This document shows, piece by piece, positions 1 through 8,584 of a stretch of DNA of 64,000 bases (positions are counted from its first letter, which is position 1; each line of letters starts with the position of its first letter). The position numbers and the translations under genes are program-made. Origin of the DNA: Streptomyces sp. KL109B. GTDB lineage: Bacteria > Actinomycetota > Actinomycetes > Streptomycetales > Streptomycetaceae. The notes under the pieces are model-generated. The model worked only from the letters and a program-made list of their open reading frames with translations. It searched no databases and had not been told where the DNA came from. Where the stretch lies: positions 248,001 through 312,000 of the forward strand of contig NZ_JASERL010000004.1 of NCBI RefSeq assembly GCF_030766935.1, given 5' to 3'.

Positions 1-5
1 TTCGG

Positions 6-35
6 TTCGGTGCGGGTCAGTTCGGTGCGGGTCAG
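6..35. repeat. Two tandem 15-bp units before the first gene
   Basis: Two identical 15-bp units lie head to tail, followed by a partial third. They sit in the 118-bp non-coding stretch downstream of the EamA gene. I see no gene or convincing terminator here. Confidence 0.6.
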
Positions 36-118
36 TTCGGCGCTGTCGGTCCGATCGTCCCCCGCCGACCGGACCGACACCGAGAGACCTTGCCGTTCCG
101 GCAAATCCCTCCCGTCCG

Positions 119-1054
119 CTACGAACGCCGCACCGACGCCAGCACCACCCCGCCCAGAATCAGCACCATGCACCCCACCTGCGCCCAGCCCATCGCCTCG
201 CCGAGGACGGCGTACGACAGCAGCGCCACGCACACCGGCTGCAGGTAGTACACGACCCCGGCCCGCGCCGCGCCCACCAGCGCGATCGCCTTGTTCCACG
301 CGAAGAAGGCGAGCGCCGACGACACCACACCCACGTACAGCAGCGGCCCCACCGTGCCCGCCCGCACCTCGAAGCCGCCCTGCACCGCCACGCTCGCCAC
401 GTACACGGGCAGCAGCATCAGCGCGCCGAGCACGAACGTCCCGAACAGGAAGGCCACGCCGCCGAGTTCCTTCGGCTTGCGGCGCAGCAGCGCGCTGTAC
501 GAGCCGAAGCAGACGGCCGCCGCGACCACCCACAGGTCGCCGGGCGCGAAGTCGGGGGTGAGCGATCCCTTGCTGACGAGAAGCACGACTCCCGTACAGG
601 CGACGAGCGTTCCCGTCACCCGGCGCGGCCCGAGCCGCGCCCCGCCGAGCCGCTCGTAGAGCGCCATGATGACCGGCGACGCGGCCATGATCATGCCCAT
701 GTTGCCCGCGGAGGTCGTCATGCCTGCCTGGTTGACGAGGGTGTTGTACGTCGCGATGCCGAGCAGCGCCGCCAGCGCCACGAACCCCAAGTGCCGCCGC
801 AGCGCGGCCCGTTCACGCCAGGCCGCCCGCACCCCGAACGGGGCGAGCGCCACGATCGCCACCACCCAGCGCCAGAACGCGTGCTGGATCGGCGGCACGC
901 TGTCGTGCAGGCCGCGCGCGGTGACGAAGCTGCCGGACCAGACGACCGTGGCGAGCGCGGCGAGCGCGAGCCCGACGCCGACGCCCCCTTTCACGAGGGG
1001 AGCCGGTGTCGTGCGGGTGCTGGCGCGGTCGGTGCGATCCAGGAGGGCCATCAA
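119..1054 (-). CDS. EamA/DMT-family membrane transporter
   Basis: The 311-residue product is almost entirely hydrophobic and fits the ten-helix drug/metabolite transporter fold made of two EamA repeats. The second repeat begins near the GDLWVVAAAVCFGSYSALL stretch. Family members export metabolites or take up small solutes across the cytoplasmic membrane, and the substrate cannot be read from sequence. The start is ATG-ATG with a short hydrophilic N-terminus before helix 1. The gene lies downstream of and in the same direction as the FAD monooxygenase, with a 56-bp gap. Co-transcription is possible but unproven. Confidence 0.85.
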   Translation of the reverse strand: MMALLDRTDRASTRTTPAPLVKGGVGVGLALAALATVVWSGSFVTARGLHDSVPPIQHAFWRWVVAIVALAPFGVRAAWRERAALRRHLGFVALAALLGIATYNTLVNQAGMTTSAGNMGMIMAASPVIMALYERLGGARLGPRRVTGTLVACTGVVLLVSKGSLTPDFAPGDLWVVAAAVCFGSYSALLRRKPKELGGVAFLFGTFVLGALMLLPVYVASVAVQGGFEVRAGTVGPLLYVGVVSSALAFFAWNKAIALVGAARAGVVYYLQPVCVALLSYAVLGEAMGWAQVGCMVLILGGVVLASVRRS

Positions 1055-1110
1055 AGTCCTTCGACGTGTCGATGTCGGTTGACGGCCCCACCGTCACACC
1101 TCAGCAATCA

Positions 1111-2586
1111 TTACGTCCATCGAAAGTTTTCCACGACACCCTTCGACAGATCTGAATGGTTGAGTGTGTTGCCCGCCCATGCCGCGTATCCGTCGGGCCG
1201 CACCAGGAGCACCAGGTCCCGGCCGCTCGCCCAGTGCGTCACGACGGCCGCCTCCTTGGGCAGCAGTTCGCCGGGGCCGTTGGTGCCCCTCGGCTGGATC
1301 AGCACGAACTTGCCCTCGCGCAGGGCCTCGTAGAGCCGTCCGCCGTCCGCGAGCCGGACGTCCGGGACCCGCTTGCCGACGAGGCGGTGCGCTCCCCTCG
1401 GCGCCGCGTACGCGAAGCCGAGGCCGGTGACCTGGCCGACGGCGCGGCTGCGCGCGGGGCGGGCGTGCGTGACGGCGGCGGAGACGGCGGAGCGGGCCGC
1501 CAGGGTCCAGGGGCGCTTGGCCATCGCGAGGCGGACGATGCCGCCGCTGCTGCGCAGCACCGCCTTGCCGACGGGATGGCGTTCCGCCTCGTACGTGTCG
1601 AGCAGCGCCTCGTCGGCGCGGCCGTCCACCACCGCCGCCAGTTTCCAGCCGAGGTTCACCGCGTCCTGCATGCCCGTGTTCATGCCCTGGCCGCCCGCCG
1701 GGGTGTGCACGTGCGCGGCGTCCCCGGCCAGCATGACGCGGCCGACGCGGTACTTCGGCGCCTGCCGTTCGTCGCTGTGGAAGCGGGACAGCCAGCGGGC
1801 GTCGTGCATGCCGTAGTCCTGGCCGAGGGCGAGCCGGGCGGTCTCCCTGACCTCGTCGAGGTCGAGCGGGGCGTCGTCCGGCACGTCGTGCGCGCGGTTC
1901 CAGGCGATCACCCGGTAGTAGCCGTCGCCGAACGGGGCGATGAAGGCGAAGGCGTCACCGACCGTGTTCACGGTGAGCACGTCGTCCGGCTGGTCTGCGA
2001 GCCGGACGTCGGCGAGGAGCACGGAGCGGATCACGGACTTGCCGGGGAACGGCAGGCCCAGCGCCGTCCGCACGGAGCTGCGCATTCCGTCGGTGCCGAC
2101 GACGTACGCCGCGCGCAGGTCCCGCGTCTCCCCTCCCGTACGCACGTGGACGGAGACTCCGTCCGCGTCCTGGTCCAGGCCCGTCATCTCGGTCTCGTAC
2201 GCGAAGTCGACCCCGGCGTCGACGGCCCGCCGCTCCAGGAGCTTCTCGACCTCGTACTGCGGGACGACGAGGAGGTGCTTGAACCGCGAGGGCAGTTCGT
2301 CGAGTTGGAGGGCGAGGCTGCCGAACAGGCGGAAGCGCTGGAGCTGTTGTCCCTTGGTCTCCAGCTCGTCGGCGAGGCCGCGCGCGTCGAGTTGTTCCAG
2401 CGTGCGGGCGTGCACGGCGAAGGCGCGGGAGAGGTTGCTGATCTGGTGGGGGCGCCGCTCGACGAGGGTGACGGGGACGCCCGCCGCCGCGAGATCCCCG
2501 GCGAGCAGCAGGCCGGTCGGGCCCGCGCCGACGACGATCACAGAACCGGTCCTGCCCGTGCCGCCAGTGCTGTCAGTGGTGTTCAT
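1111..2586 (-). CDS. FAD-dependent aromatic monooxygenase (PheA/TfdB-like)
   Basis: The protein (491 aa) has the class A flavoprotein hydroxylase layout. There is an N-terminal dinucleotide-binding glycine motif (VGAGPTGLLLAGDLAAAG) followed by ERR. The GDAAHVHTPAGGQGMN motif, which binds the FAD ribityl and pyrophosphate, lies near residue 290. A thioredoxin-like C-terminal domain follows, as in phenol and pentachlorophenol hydroxylases. Family members hydroxylate aromatic or polyketide substrates using NAD(P)H and O2; this substrate is unknown. I chose the ATG at 2584-2586 because a GGAGG ribosome site precedes it. The longer upstream frame would add 14 unconserved-looking residues. It is not inside an evident antibiotic cluster. 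The neighbouring EamA exporter could export a product, which is inference. Confidence 0.88.
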   Translation of the reverse strand: MNTTDSTGGTGRTGSVIVVGAGPTGLLLAGDLAAAGVPVTLVERRPHQISNLSRAFAVHARTLEQLDARGLADELETKGQQLQRFRLFGSLALQLDELPSRFKHLLVVPQYEVEKLLERRAVDAGVDFAYETEMTGLDQDADGVSVHVRTGGETRDLRAAYVVGTDGMRSSVRTALGLPFPGKSVIRSVLLADVRLADQPDDVLTVNTVGDAFAFIAPFGDGYYRVIAWNRAHDVPDDAPLDLDEVRETARLALGQDYGMHDARWLSRFHSDERQAPKYRVGRVMLAGDAAHVHTPAGGQGMNTGMQDAVNLGWKLAAVVDGRADEALLDTYEAERHPVGKAVLRSSGGIVRLAMAKRPWTLAARSAVSAAVTHARPARSRAVGQVTGLGFAYAAPRGAHRLVGKRVPDVRLADGGRLYEALREGKFVLIQPRGTNGPGELLPKEAAVVTHWASGRDLVLLVRPDGYAAWAGNTLNHSDLSKGVVENFRWT

Positions 2587-2644
2587 GCAGGCCTCCAGAA
2601 GCGGTGACGCCCGGATCGACCCGCCCATCGTGCCCGCCGATACG

Positions 2645-2690
2645 CGTCGAGGGCACCCACCGCGACGGAACGCGGCGGGTGCCCTCGACG
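2645..2690 (-). terminator. Long hairpin terminator
   Basis: A 20-bp stem with a single mismatch and a 6-nt loop lies in the gap between the small membrane protein gene and the monooxygenase. It would end transcription of the malQ operon. No strong T-run follows, as is usual in Streptomyces. Confidence 0.75.
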
Positions 2691-2713
2691 GGAAACCTCG
2701 GGGAGGCGGAGCC

Positions 2714-2953
2714 TCAGCCCTGCTTCTGCTGCTTTCGGGACTTGTCGCCCAGCGTCACAAGCCCCGCGATGACGAGGAACAGGACGATCGGCGTCACGAC
2801 ATAGAGGCCGAGCGTCTCGATCACGCTCAGGCCCGTACCCGGGTCGTCGCCGTCGTCGCGCGTGAGCGCGAGCGCGGGGGACGACATCAGCAGCATCATC
2901 AGCGTCGTACCGGAGGCCAGGGCGCCGGCGCGCAGGGCGTTCTTCTTGTCCAC
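2714..2953 (-). CDS. Small membrane protein with signal peptide
   Basis: A 79-aa protein. A Lys-rich start precedes a hydrophobic segment (about residues 8-29) ending in a plausible AxA signal-peptidase site. A short Asp-rich loop follows, then a second transmembrane helix (about 44-66) and a basic Lys/Gln tail. This predicts a type I or two-helix membrane miniprotein with its tail in the cytoplasm. It starts 20 bp after the malQ stop and ends just before a strong hairpin, so it is probably the last gene of that operon. I do not recognise a named family. Confidence 0.7.
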   Translation of the reverse strand: MDKKNALRAGALASGTTLMMLLMSSPALALTRDDGDDPGTGLSVIETLGLYVVTPIVLFLVIAGLVTLGDKSRKQQKQG

Positions 2954-2973
2954 GAGGCCAACGTAGCGAACGC

Positions 2974-5052
2974 CTAAACGGGCCGCGCGTCCGGGGGGCC
3001 TGTAAGAGGCACTTCGGTTCCCGCGCGCGGCTGTGCGAACACGTGCAGCAGGGCGTGCGCGCGGGGCGACGCGGCCAGGTCCTCCAGGGTGACGGGGCGG
3101 CCCTCGGAGTCGGCGACGGGCAGCCGCCAGTTCGGGTACTCGGCCCAGGTCCCCGGCAGGTTCTGCGGGCGCCGGTCACCCACCAGGTCGGGCAGCCACA
3201 CCCCGGCCATCCGGGCGGGCGTCTCCCACAGGAACCGGTGGACGGCGCGCACCGCCTCCGTCTCGTCCCGGGTCCCGGCCGCGAGCAGGCCCATCCGGGC
3301 GAACAGGGCGAGCCAGTCCGTGACCTCCGTCGCCGCCTCGGCCGCGCTCGCCGTGGACAGGCCGAGCCGCTCGCGAAGGCGTACGTCGGCGCCGGTCAGG
3401 CGGGCGGCGGTGGACGGCAGGTCGTGGGTGGTGGCGGTGGCGACGCAGTCCGTGCGCCAGGCGTCGGCGGGCACCGGACGGCCGTCACCGTCCCAGTCGC
3501 GCTCGAACCACAGCACGGACGTACCCAGCACCCCGCGCGCGTGCAGCGTCTCGCGCACGCCGGGCTCGACGGTGCCGAGGTCCTCCCCGATGACGTACGT
3601 GCCCGAGCGCGCGGCCTCCAGGAGCAGCACGGCGAGCATGGCCTCGGCGTCGTAGTGGACGTAACAGCCCTCGGTCGGCGGCTGCCCCTCCGGGATCCAC
3701 CAGAGCCGGAACAGGCCCATCACGTGGTCGACGCGGATCGCGCCCGCGTGCCGCATCAGATTGCGCAGCAGGTCACGGAAGGGCGCGTAGCCGGTCTCGG
3801 CGAGGCGGTCGGGGCGCCACGGCGGCAGGCCCCAGTCCTGGCCGCGCGCGTTGAACGCGTCCGGGGGCGCGCCCACGCTCATGCCCTGCGCGAAGACGTC
3901 GCGCTGCGCCCACGCGTCGGCGCCGCCGGGGTGCACGCCGACGGCGAGGTCGTGCACGAGCCCGATCGGCATGCCGGCCTCCAGGGCGGCGCGCTGGGCG
4001 GCGGCGAGCTGGGTGTCGGTGAGCCAGGCGAGGCGGCAGTGGAAGTCGACGCGGTCCATCAACTCGCCGCGGGCGCGGCCGGTTTCGGCGGAGCGCGGGT
4101 CCTGGAGGACGGCGGGCCAGGTGTGCCGGTCGGGGCCGTGCACCTCGGCGAGCGCCATGTACGTGGCGTGGTCCTCCAGAGCGGCGCCCTGTTCGGCGAG
4201 GAAGTCGCAGTAGGCGGCGCGGCGGCCGGGCGTGAGGGGGACGCCGTGGACGGCTTCGAGCGCGGCCCGCTTCAGCGCCCACACCGCGTCCCGGTCGATC
4301 AACTCGCCCTTGTCGAGCACCGCTTCACGCAGCCTGGCCGCCTCGCGCGCGTGCCGCGCGCGCTCGGGGACGTACGCGTACTCGGGTATGTCCTCGATCC
4401 GCAGGTGTACGGGATCGGGGAAGCGGCGCGATGACGGGCGGTACGGGGAGGGGTCGGCGCCGCCGTCCGGGCCCGCGGGGACGGCCGCGTGCAGCGGGTT
4501 GACCTGCACGAAGCCGGTGCCGTGGGCGCGCGCCGACCAGGACGCGAGGTCGGCGAGGTCGGCCAGGTCGCCCATGCCCCAGGAGCGGGTGGAGAGCAGC
4601 GAGTACAGCTGGACGAGGAGGCCGTGGGTGCGCCGCCGCGGGGTCGGGGCGGTGGCGGGCGCGGCGATCAGATGGGCCTCGGCGCCCCGTCCGTCCGGTG
4701 TGGTGACGCGCAGCCGGTGGACGCCGGGAGGCATGCCGGTGCCCGGCGTCCAGGGGGCGAAGCGGTTCCCGCCTTTCCCGCCTTTCCCGCCTTTCCCGCC
4801 TTCGAGGCGGAGCCCCAGCTCGACCCCTTCGGGCAGGCCCTCGGCCCAGCGCGGGGCCCGCCCGTCGTCCCACACGACCACCGTCGGCGGCAGCAGCCGC
4901 TCGGGGACCTCGGCCGGATCGGCGGCCGGGTCCACGCCGAGCGCGGTGAGCGCCGCCGCCACCGCCGCGTCCGAGGCGTGGACGGTGCGGCCCGGCGCCG
5001 GGGAGTACGAGGTCGCCACTCCGTGCAGCGCGGCGAGCCGGGCCGGCGTCAT
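2974..5052 (-). CDS. malQ: 4-alpha-glucanotransferase (GH77, amylomaltase)
   Basis: The 692-aa protein is close in length to E. coli MalQ. It transfers alpha-1,4-glucan segments between maltodextrins in the cytoplasm. The N-terminal region (about 1-160) is the beta-sandwich extension found in long bacterial MalQ proteins; the GH77 barrel follows. Visible active-site motifs are IRVDHVMGLFRLWW, with the likely nucleophile Asp near residue 442, GEDLGTVEP with the acid/base Glu near 490, and HDLPSTAARL. The ATG lies 4 bp after the stop of the small repeat peptide gene, so the two are likely translationally coupled. Residues near 86-97 are a GGK repeat coded by a 9-bp tandem array, a slippage-prone insertion between domains. 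Confidence 0.95.
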   Translation of the reverse strand: MTPARLAALHGVATSYSPAPGRTVHASDAAVAAALTALGVDPAADPAEVPERLLPPTVVVWDDGRAPRWAEGLPEGVELGLRLEGGKGGKGGKGGNRFAPWTPGTGMPPGVHRLRVTTPDGRGAEAHLIAAPATAPTPRRRTHGLLVQLYSLLSTRSWGMGDLADLADLASWSARAHGTGFVQVNPLHAAVPAGPDGGADPSPYRPSSRRFPDPVHLRIEDIPEYAYVPERARHAREAARLREAVLDKGELIDRDAVWALKRAALEAVHGVPLTPGRRAAYCDFLAEQGAALEDHATYMALAEVHGPDRHTWPAVLQDPRSAETGRARGELMDRVDFHCRLAWLTDTQLAAAQRAALEAGMPIGLVHDLAVGVHPGGADAWAQRDVFAQGMSVGAPPDAFNARGQDWGLPPWRPDRLAETGYAPFRDLLRNLMRHAGAIRVDHVMGLFRLWWIPEGQPPTEGCYVHYDAEAMLAVLLLEAARSGTYVIGEDLGTVEPGVRETLHARGVLGTSVLWFERDWDGDGRPVPADAWRTDCVATATTHDLPSTAARLTGADVRLRERLGLSTASAAEAATEVTDWLALFARMGLLAAGTRDETEAVRAVHRFLWETPARMAGVWLPDLVGDRRPQNLPGTWAEYPNWRLPVADSEGRPVTLEDLAASPRAHALLHVFAQPRAGTEVPLTGPPDARPV
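4767..4800. repeat. 9-bp microsatellite inside malQ
   Basis: About four in-frame copies of a TTCCCGCC-type unit encode GGK-GGK-GGK-GGN on the minus strand. Copy-number change would add or remove tripeptides without shifting the frame. Confidence 0.8.
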
Positions 5053-5056
5053 GGCC

Positions 5057-5296
5057 TCAGCCCGCGGCGATCCAGCCGGGGGTGGGCTCGGAGGTGAGCG
5101 GCGCCTCGTCGGTCATGGGCGGCTCGGAAGTCAGGGGCGCGTAGTCCGCGAAGGGCGGTTCGCTGGTGAGGGGCGCTTCGAAGGAGCAGGTGCTGGTGTC
5201 CGCGTCGTCGAGGGTGCTCAGGTCGGTGTCGTCGAGGGAACCGAGTTCCGCCTGTTTGGAGAGGGCCGAGAGCAGAAGGTTCGCTGATGCGGCCAC
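5057..5296 (-). CDS. Small acidic peptide with three 12-residue repeats; RiPP-precursor-like
   Basis: From GTG 5294-5296, which has an AAGGAGG site 5 bp upstream, this encodes 79 residues. The first half is leader-like: hydrophobic/helical, then LGSLDDTDLSTLDDAD. A single Cys follows, then three tandem 12-residue units, EAPLTSEPPFAD, YAPLTSEPPMTD and EAPLTSEPTPGW, ending IAAG. A leader followed by repeated cores rich in Thr, Ser, Glu and Pro resembles multi-core peptide precursors. However, no ATP-grasp, LanM, YcaO or radical-SAM enzyme is visible nearby, so that reading is speculative. The gene is 4 bp upstream of malQ and faces away from the GH84 gene. It could equally be a small structural or regulatory protein of the malQ operon. 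No family recognised. Confidence 0.6.
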   Translation of the reverse strand: MAASANLLLSALSKQAELGSLDDTDLSTLDDADTSTCSFEAPLTSEPPFADYAPLTSEPPMTDEAPLTSEPTPGWIAAG

Positions 5297-5555
5297 GAGG
5301 GCCTCCTTCGTCGTAAGGCGTCGGGAGTCGGGAGCCCTACCCAGAAGGCACGGCCGCAGACCTTTTCCGTGGGACAACGTGTTCCTTGCCACATTGTGTG
5401 TGACGAAAGGAATTTGACCAGAGGCCCGCGGTGGCCGAAAAAACTCCGGCCCCACCAGGCAACTCGTCGGTACGGCCGGTTACCTCCCATGCGCCGCCGC
5501 ATCCCTTCTATCCTTAGTCCTCCTTGAGCCAGGTTCGACCCATAAGGAGTACGCC
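5297..5555. other. Divergent intergenic region
   Basis: These 259 bp separate the malQ operon (leftward) from the GH84 gene (rightward) and must hold both promoters. The middle is distinctly AT-richer than the surroundings, around 5390-5420, where promoter elements are most likely. I could not assign -35/-10 boxes with confidence. An AAGGAG site for the GH84 GTG lies at about 5543. Confidence 0.5.
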
Positions 5556-8531
5556 GTGCAGCTCCGGCGCAGGAAGAGGGCGGCCGCCCTCGCGGTCGCC
5601 GTCATCGCCGGAACGCTGGGCGGTGCCACCGGCGCCGTGGCCGCTCCCCCGGTACCCGGTACGACCACGGGTGACCTGAAGCCGGACGCGAAGCTGCCCG
5701 CGGTGTGGCCGCGCCCGCAGTCCCTCAAGGCGGCGGACTCCTCCGAGGACGCGGCGGGGGTCACGGTCCCGGACGAGGTGACGCTGGTGGCGCCGCCGGG
5801 TTCGGACACGTACGCCGTGGAAGCGCTGCGTACGACGCTGCGGGACGCCGGAGCCCGCCACATCCGGCAGGTCGCCGCCGAGGCCGACGTGCCCGGTGAC
5901 GCGCGGCTCGTGGTGCGGATCGGCACCGAGTCCCGGCAGGCCAGGACGGGCGCGGGTGAGTACCGCGCCGACTCCCGAAAGGGCAGGGGCAGTCCGCTCG
6001 ACGCGGCGCTGCGCTCGATGGGCGCGGGGGACCGCGGCGACCTGCCGTCCGGCGGCTACCGGCTCGCCGTGGGGCACGCGTCGGGGAGGCCGACCGTCGC
6101 GATCGAGGGCGTCGGCGACGACGGCCTGTTCCACGCGGCGCAGACCTTCCGGCAGTTGGTCGAGAAGCGGACGGTGGCGGGGGTCGTCGTACGGGACTGG
6201 CCGGGCACGGCGGTCCGCGGGATGACGGAGGGTTTCTACGGCACGCCGTGGACGACGGACCAGCGCCTGGAGCAGCTCGACTTCATGGGCCGCACCAAGC
6301 AGAACCGTTACCTGTACGCGCCGGGCGACGACCTGTACCGCCAGGCCCGCTGGCGCGAGACGTACCCGGCGGACCAGCGCGCCGACTTCCGCAAGCTGGC
6401 CGAGCGGGCGCGCGCGAACCACGTGACGCTCGGCTGGGCGGTGGCTCCCGGTCAGGCGATGTGCATGTCGTCCCCGGACGACGTCAAGACCCTCACCCGC
6501 AAACTGGACGCGATGTGGGCGCTGGGCGTCCGCGCCTTCCAGCTCCAGTTCCAGGACGTGTCGTACAGCGAGTGGCACTGCGAGTCGGACGCGCGCGAGT
6601 TCGGCTCGGGACCGGACGCGGCGGCGAAGGCGCAGGCGAAGGTCGCGAACGCGGTGGCCAAGCACCTCGCGGCCCGGCACCCGGAGGCCGAGCCGCTGTC
6701 CCTGATGCCGACCGAGTTCTACCAGGACGGCACGACGGAGTACCGCACGGCGCTCGCCCGCGACCTGGACGACGCGGTGGAGGTCGCGTGGACCGGCGTC
6801 GGAGTGGTGCCGCGCACCATAACCGGCACCGAACTGGCAGGCACACAGGCCGCGTTCGGCGGCGGCCACCGGCTGCTCACGATGGACAACTACCCGGTCA
6901 ACGACTACGCGCAGGACCGTATCTTCCTGGGCCCGTACACGGGCCGCGAACCAGCGGTCGCCTCGGGTTCCGCGGCAGTCCTGGCCACCGCCATGGAACA
7001 GCCGGCGGCCTCCCGCATCCCCCTGTTCACGACGGCGGACTACGCGTGGAACCCGCGCGACTACCGCGCCCAGGAGTCGTGGAAGGCCGCGATCGACGAC
7101 CTGGCGGACGGCGACAAGGAGACCGAGTCGGCGCTCACCGCCCTCGCGGGCAACGACGCGTCGTCGGTGCTCGGCGCGGACGAATCGGCGTACCTGCGCC
7201 CCCTCCTCTCGGAATTCTGGAAGGCCCGTACGACGACGGACGCGGCCCGCACGAAGAAGGCGGCGGCCGCGCTGCGCGACGCGTTCACGGGCATGCGCCG
7301 CACGCCATCGGCCCTCGACGGCACATCGCTGGACTCGGAAGTCCGCCCGTGGGCCGACAAGTTGGGCCGCTACGGCGAGGCGGGCGAGGCCGCAGTCGAC
7401 ATGCTGGAGGCGGCGAGCCGCGACGACAAGGCGGCGGCGTGGCAGGCGGCCCGCCAACTGGCTGTATTCCGCAAGGAGTTGGACCGTTCACACGTCACGG
7501 TCGGCAAGGGAGTACTGGCCCCCTTCCTGACCCGCGCCGAGAAGGAGTTCGCCTCCTGGTCGGGCACGGACCGCGCGGACGCGGCAAAGGGCACGAAGGC
7601 CGAACTCCCGCGCCCGCGCGCCCTGTCGACGGTCACGGTCCTCGCGGACCCGGACACGTCGGGCACGGTGGAGGCGCACGTCCCCGGCGAGGGCTGGAAG
7701 CGCATCGGCGCGCTGGCGGAGGGCGGCTTCACGGAGCTGAAGGCGAAGAACACGCGGGCGGACGCGATCCGCGTGGCGGATGCCTCCGGCGGCAAGGTGG
7801 CCCACGTCGTCCCCTGGTACGCGGACTCCCCTTCGGCCACCGTCTCCCTCGCCCGCACCGAGACCGACGCCGAGATCGGCGGCGACCCGCAGCGCCTGAC
7901 GGCCCACCTGACGGCGCAGCGCCCGGGGAACGTCCACGGCCGCCTCACGGCGAAGGCCCCGCACGGCATCAAGGTCGACCTTCCGGACCGGTCCGAACTC
8001 CCGCGCGGCACAAAGGTGGACGTGCCGGTGAAGGTCACGGTGCCGTCGGGAACCCCGGCGGGCACGTACGACATCCCGTTCCGCTTCGGCGACGAGACCC
8101 GCACCCTCTCGGTGCGCGCCTACCCCCGCACGTCGGGCCCCGACCTGGCCCGCACCGGCAAGGCGAGTTCGTCGGCGGACGAGACCCCGGACTTCCCGGC
8201 CGCCGACGCCAACGACGGCCGGTCGACGACCCGTTGGTCGTCCCCGGCGAAGAACGGCGAATGGTGGCAGGTCGAACTCCGCGACCGGGTACGCCTCGGC
8301 CTCGTCACCCTCCACTGGCAGGACGCCTACGCCACGCACTACCGCGTCCAGACGTCGACCGACGGCCGCGTGTGGCGCACGGCGGCGACCGTGCGGGACG
8401 GGCAGGGCGGGCGCGAGTCGGTTCGGATGGACGCGAAGGACGTGCGGTTCGTGCGGGTCGTGGGGGACAAGAGGGCTACGCAGTACGGGGTTTCGTTGTG
8501 GTCGGTGGGGGCGTACGCCGTCGCCGACTGA
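5556..8531 (+). CDS. Secreted GH84-type beta-N-acetylglucosaminidase
   Basis: The 991-aa protein starts at GTG after an AAGGAG site and has a signal peptide (about 1-31: RRRK, hydrophobic core, AVA). In order it has a GH20b-like N-domain (about 50-200), a GH84 barrel beginning TEGFYGTPW near 222, a helical domain, a NEW3-like beta domain (about 770-850), and a CBM32/F5-8C sugar-binding domain at the C-terminus (about 865-990). GH84 enzymes remove GlcNAc from glycans or glycoproteins by substrate-assisted catalysis with a paired Asp-Asp. Here the equivalent position reads FQLQFQDVSY, that is Gln333-Asp334, so the first Asp is missing. It may be an altered or lineage-specific active site. A role in scavenging chitin or host-glycan sugars is inferred; it is not linked to the amino-sugar import cluster at 17.6 kb. 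Confidence 0.85.
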   Translation: MQLRRRKRAAALAVAVIAGTLGGATGAVAAPPVPGTTTGDLKPDAKLPAVWPRPQSLKAADSSEDAAGVTVPDEVTLVAPPGSDTYAVEALRTTLRDAGARHIRQVAAEADVPGDARLVVRIGTESRQARTGAGEYRADSRKGRGSPLDAALRSMGAGDRGDLPSGGYRLAVGHASGRPTVAIEGVGDDGLFHAAQTFRQLVEKRTVAGVVVRDWPGTAVRGMTEGFYGTPWTTDQRLEQLDFMGRTKQNRYLYAPGDDLYRQARWRETYPADQRADFRKLAERARANHVTLGWAVAPGQAMCMSSPDDVKTLTRKLDAMWALGVRAFQLQFQDVSYSEWHCESDAREFGSGPDAAAKAQAKVANAVAKHLAARHPEAEPLSLMPTEFYQDGTTEYRTALARDLDDAVEVAWTGVGVVPRTITGTELAGTQAAFGGGHRLLTMDNYPVNDYAQDRIFLGPYTGREPAVASGSAAVLATAMEQPAASRIPLFTTADYAWNPRDYRAQESWKAAIDDLADGDKETESALTALAGNDASSVLGADESAYLRPLLSEFWKARTTTDAARTKKAAAALRDAFTGMRRTPSALDGTSLDSEVRPWADKLGRYGEAGEAAVDMLEAASRDDKAAAWQAARQLAVFRKELDRSHVTVGKGVLAPFLTRAEKEFASWSGTDRADAAKGTKAELPRPRALSTVTVLADPDTSGTVEAHVPGEGWKRIGALAEGGFTELKAKNTRADAIRVADASGGKVAHVVPWYADSPSATVSLARTETDAEIGGDPQRLTAHLTAQRPGNVHGRLTAKAPHGIKVDLPDRSELPRGTKVDVPVKVTVPSGTPAGTYDIPFRFGDETRTLSVRAYPRTSGPDLARTGKASSSADETPDFPAADANDGRSTTRWSSPAKNGEWWQVELRDRVRLGLVTLHWQDAYATHYRVQTSTDGRVWRTAATVRDGQGGRESVRMDAKDVRFVRVVGDKRATQYGVSLWSVGAYAVAD

Positions 8532-8584
8532 GGTGGTCGGCGCGTCCGTGAACCGAGCGGGCGCGGCTCGTCGATAGACGGGTT

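Noticed and set aside
1111..2586. Part of a secondary-metabolite gene cluster
   Set aside because: No polyketide, peptide or terpene synthase nearby; only an EamA exporter is adjacent.
1156..2607. Long open frame opposite the FAD monooxygenase
   Set aside because: Shadow of high-GC coding; no family motifs and composition typical of antisense frames. The minus-strand frame has clear FAD motifs.
5057..5296. Firm call as a graspetide precursor
   Set aside because: Repeats and Thr/Ser/Glu content fit loosely, but the classic core spacing and an ATP-grasp partner are not visible, so only a RiPP-like note was kept.
5514..7457. 647-codon minus-strand frame inside the GH84 gene
   Set aside because: Arg/Val-rich shadow translation with no motif; the plus frame carries signal peptide, GH84 and CBM32 features.
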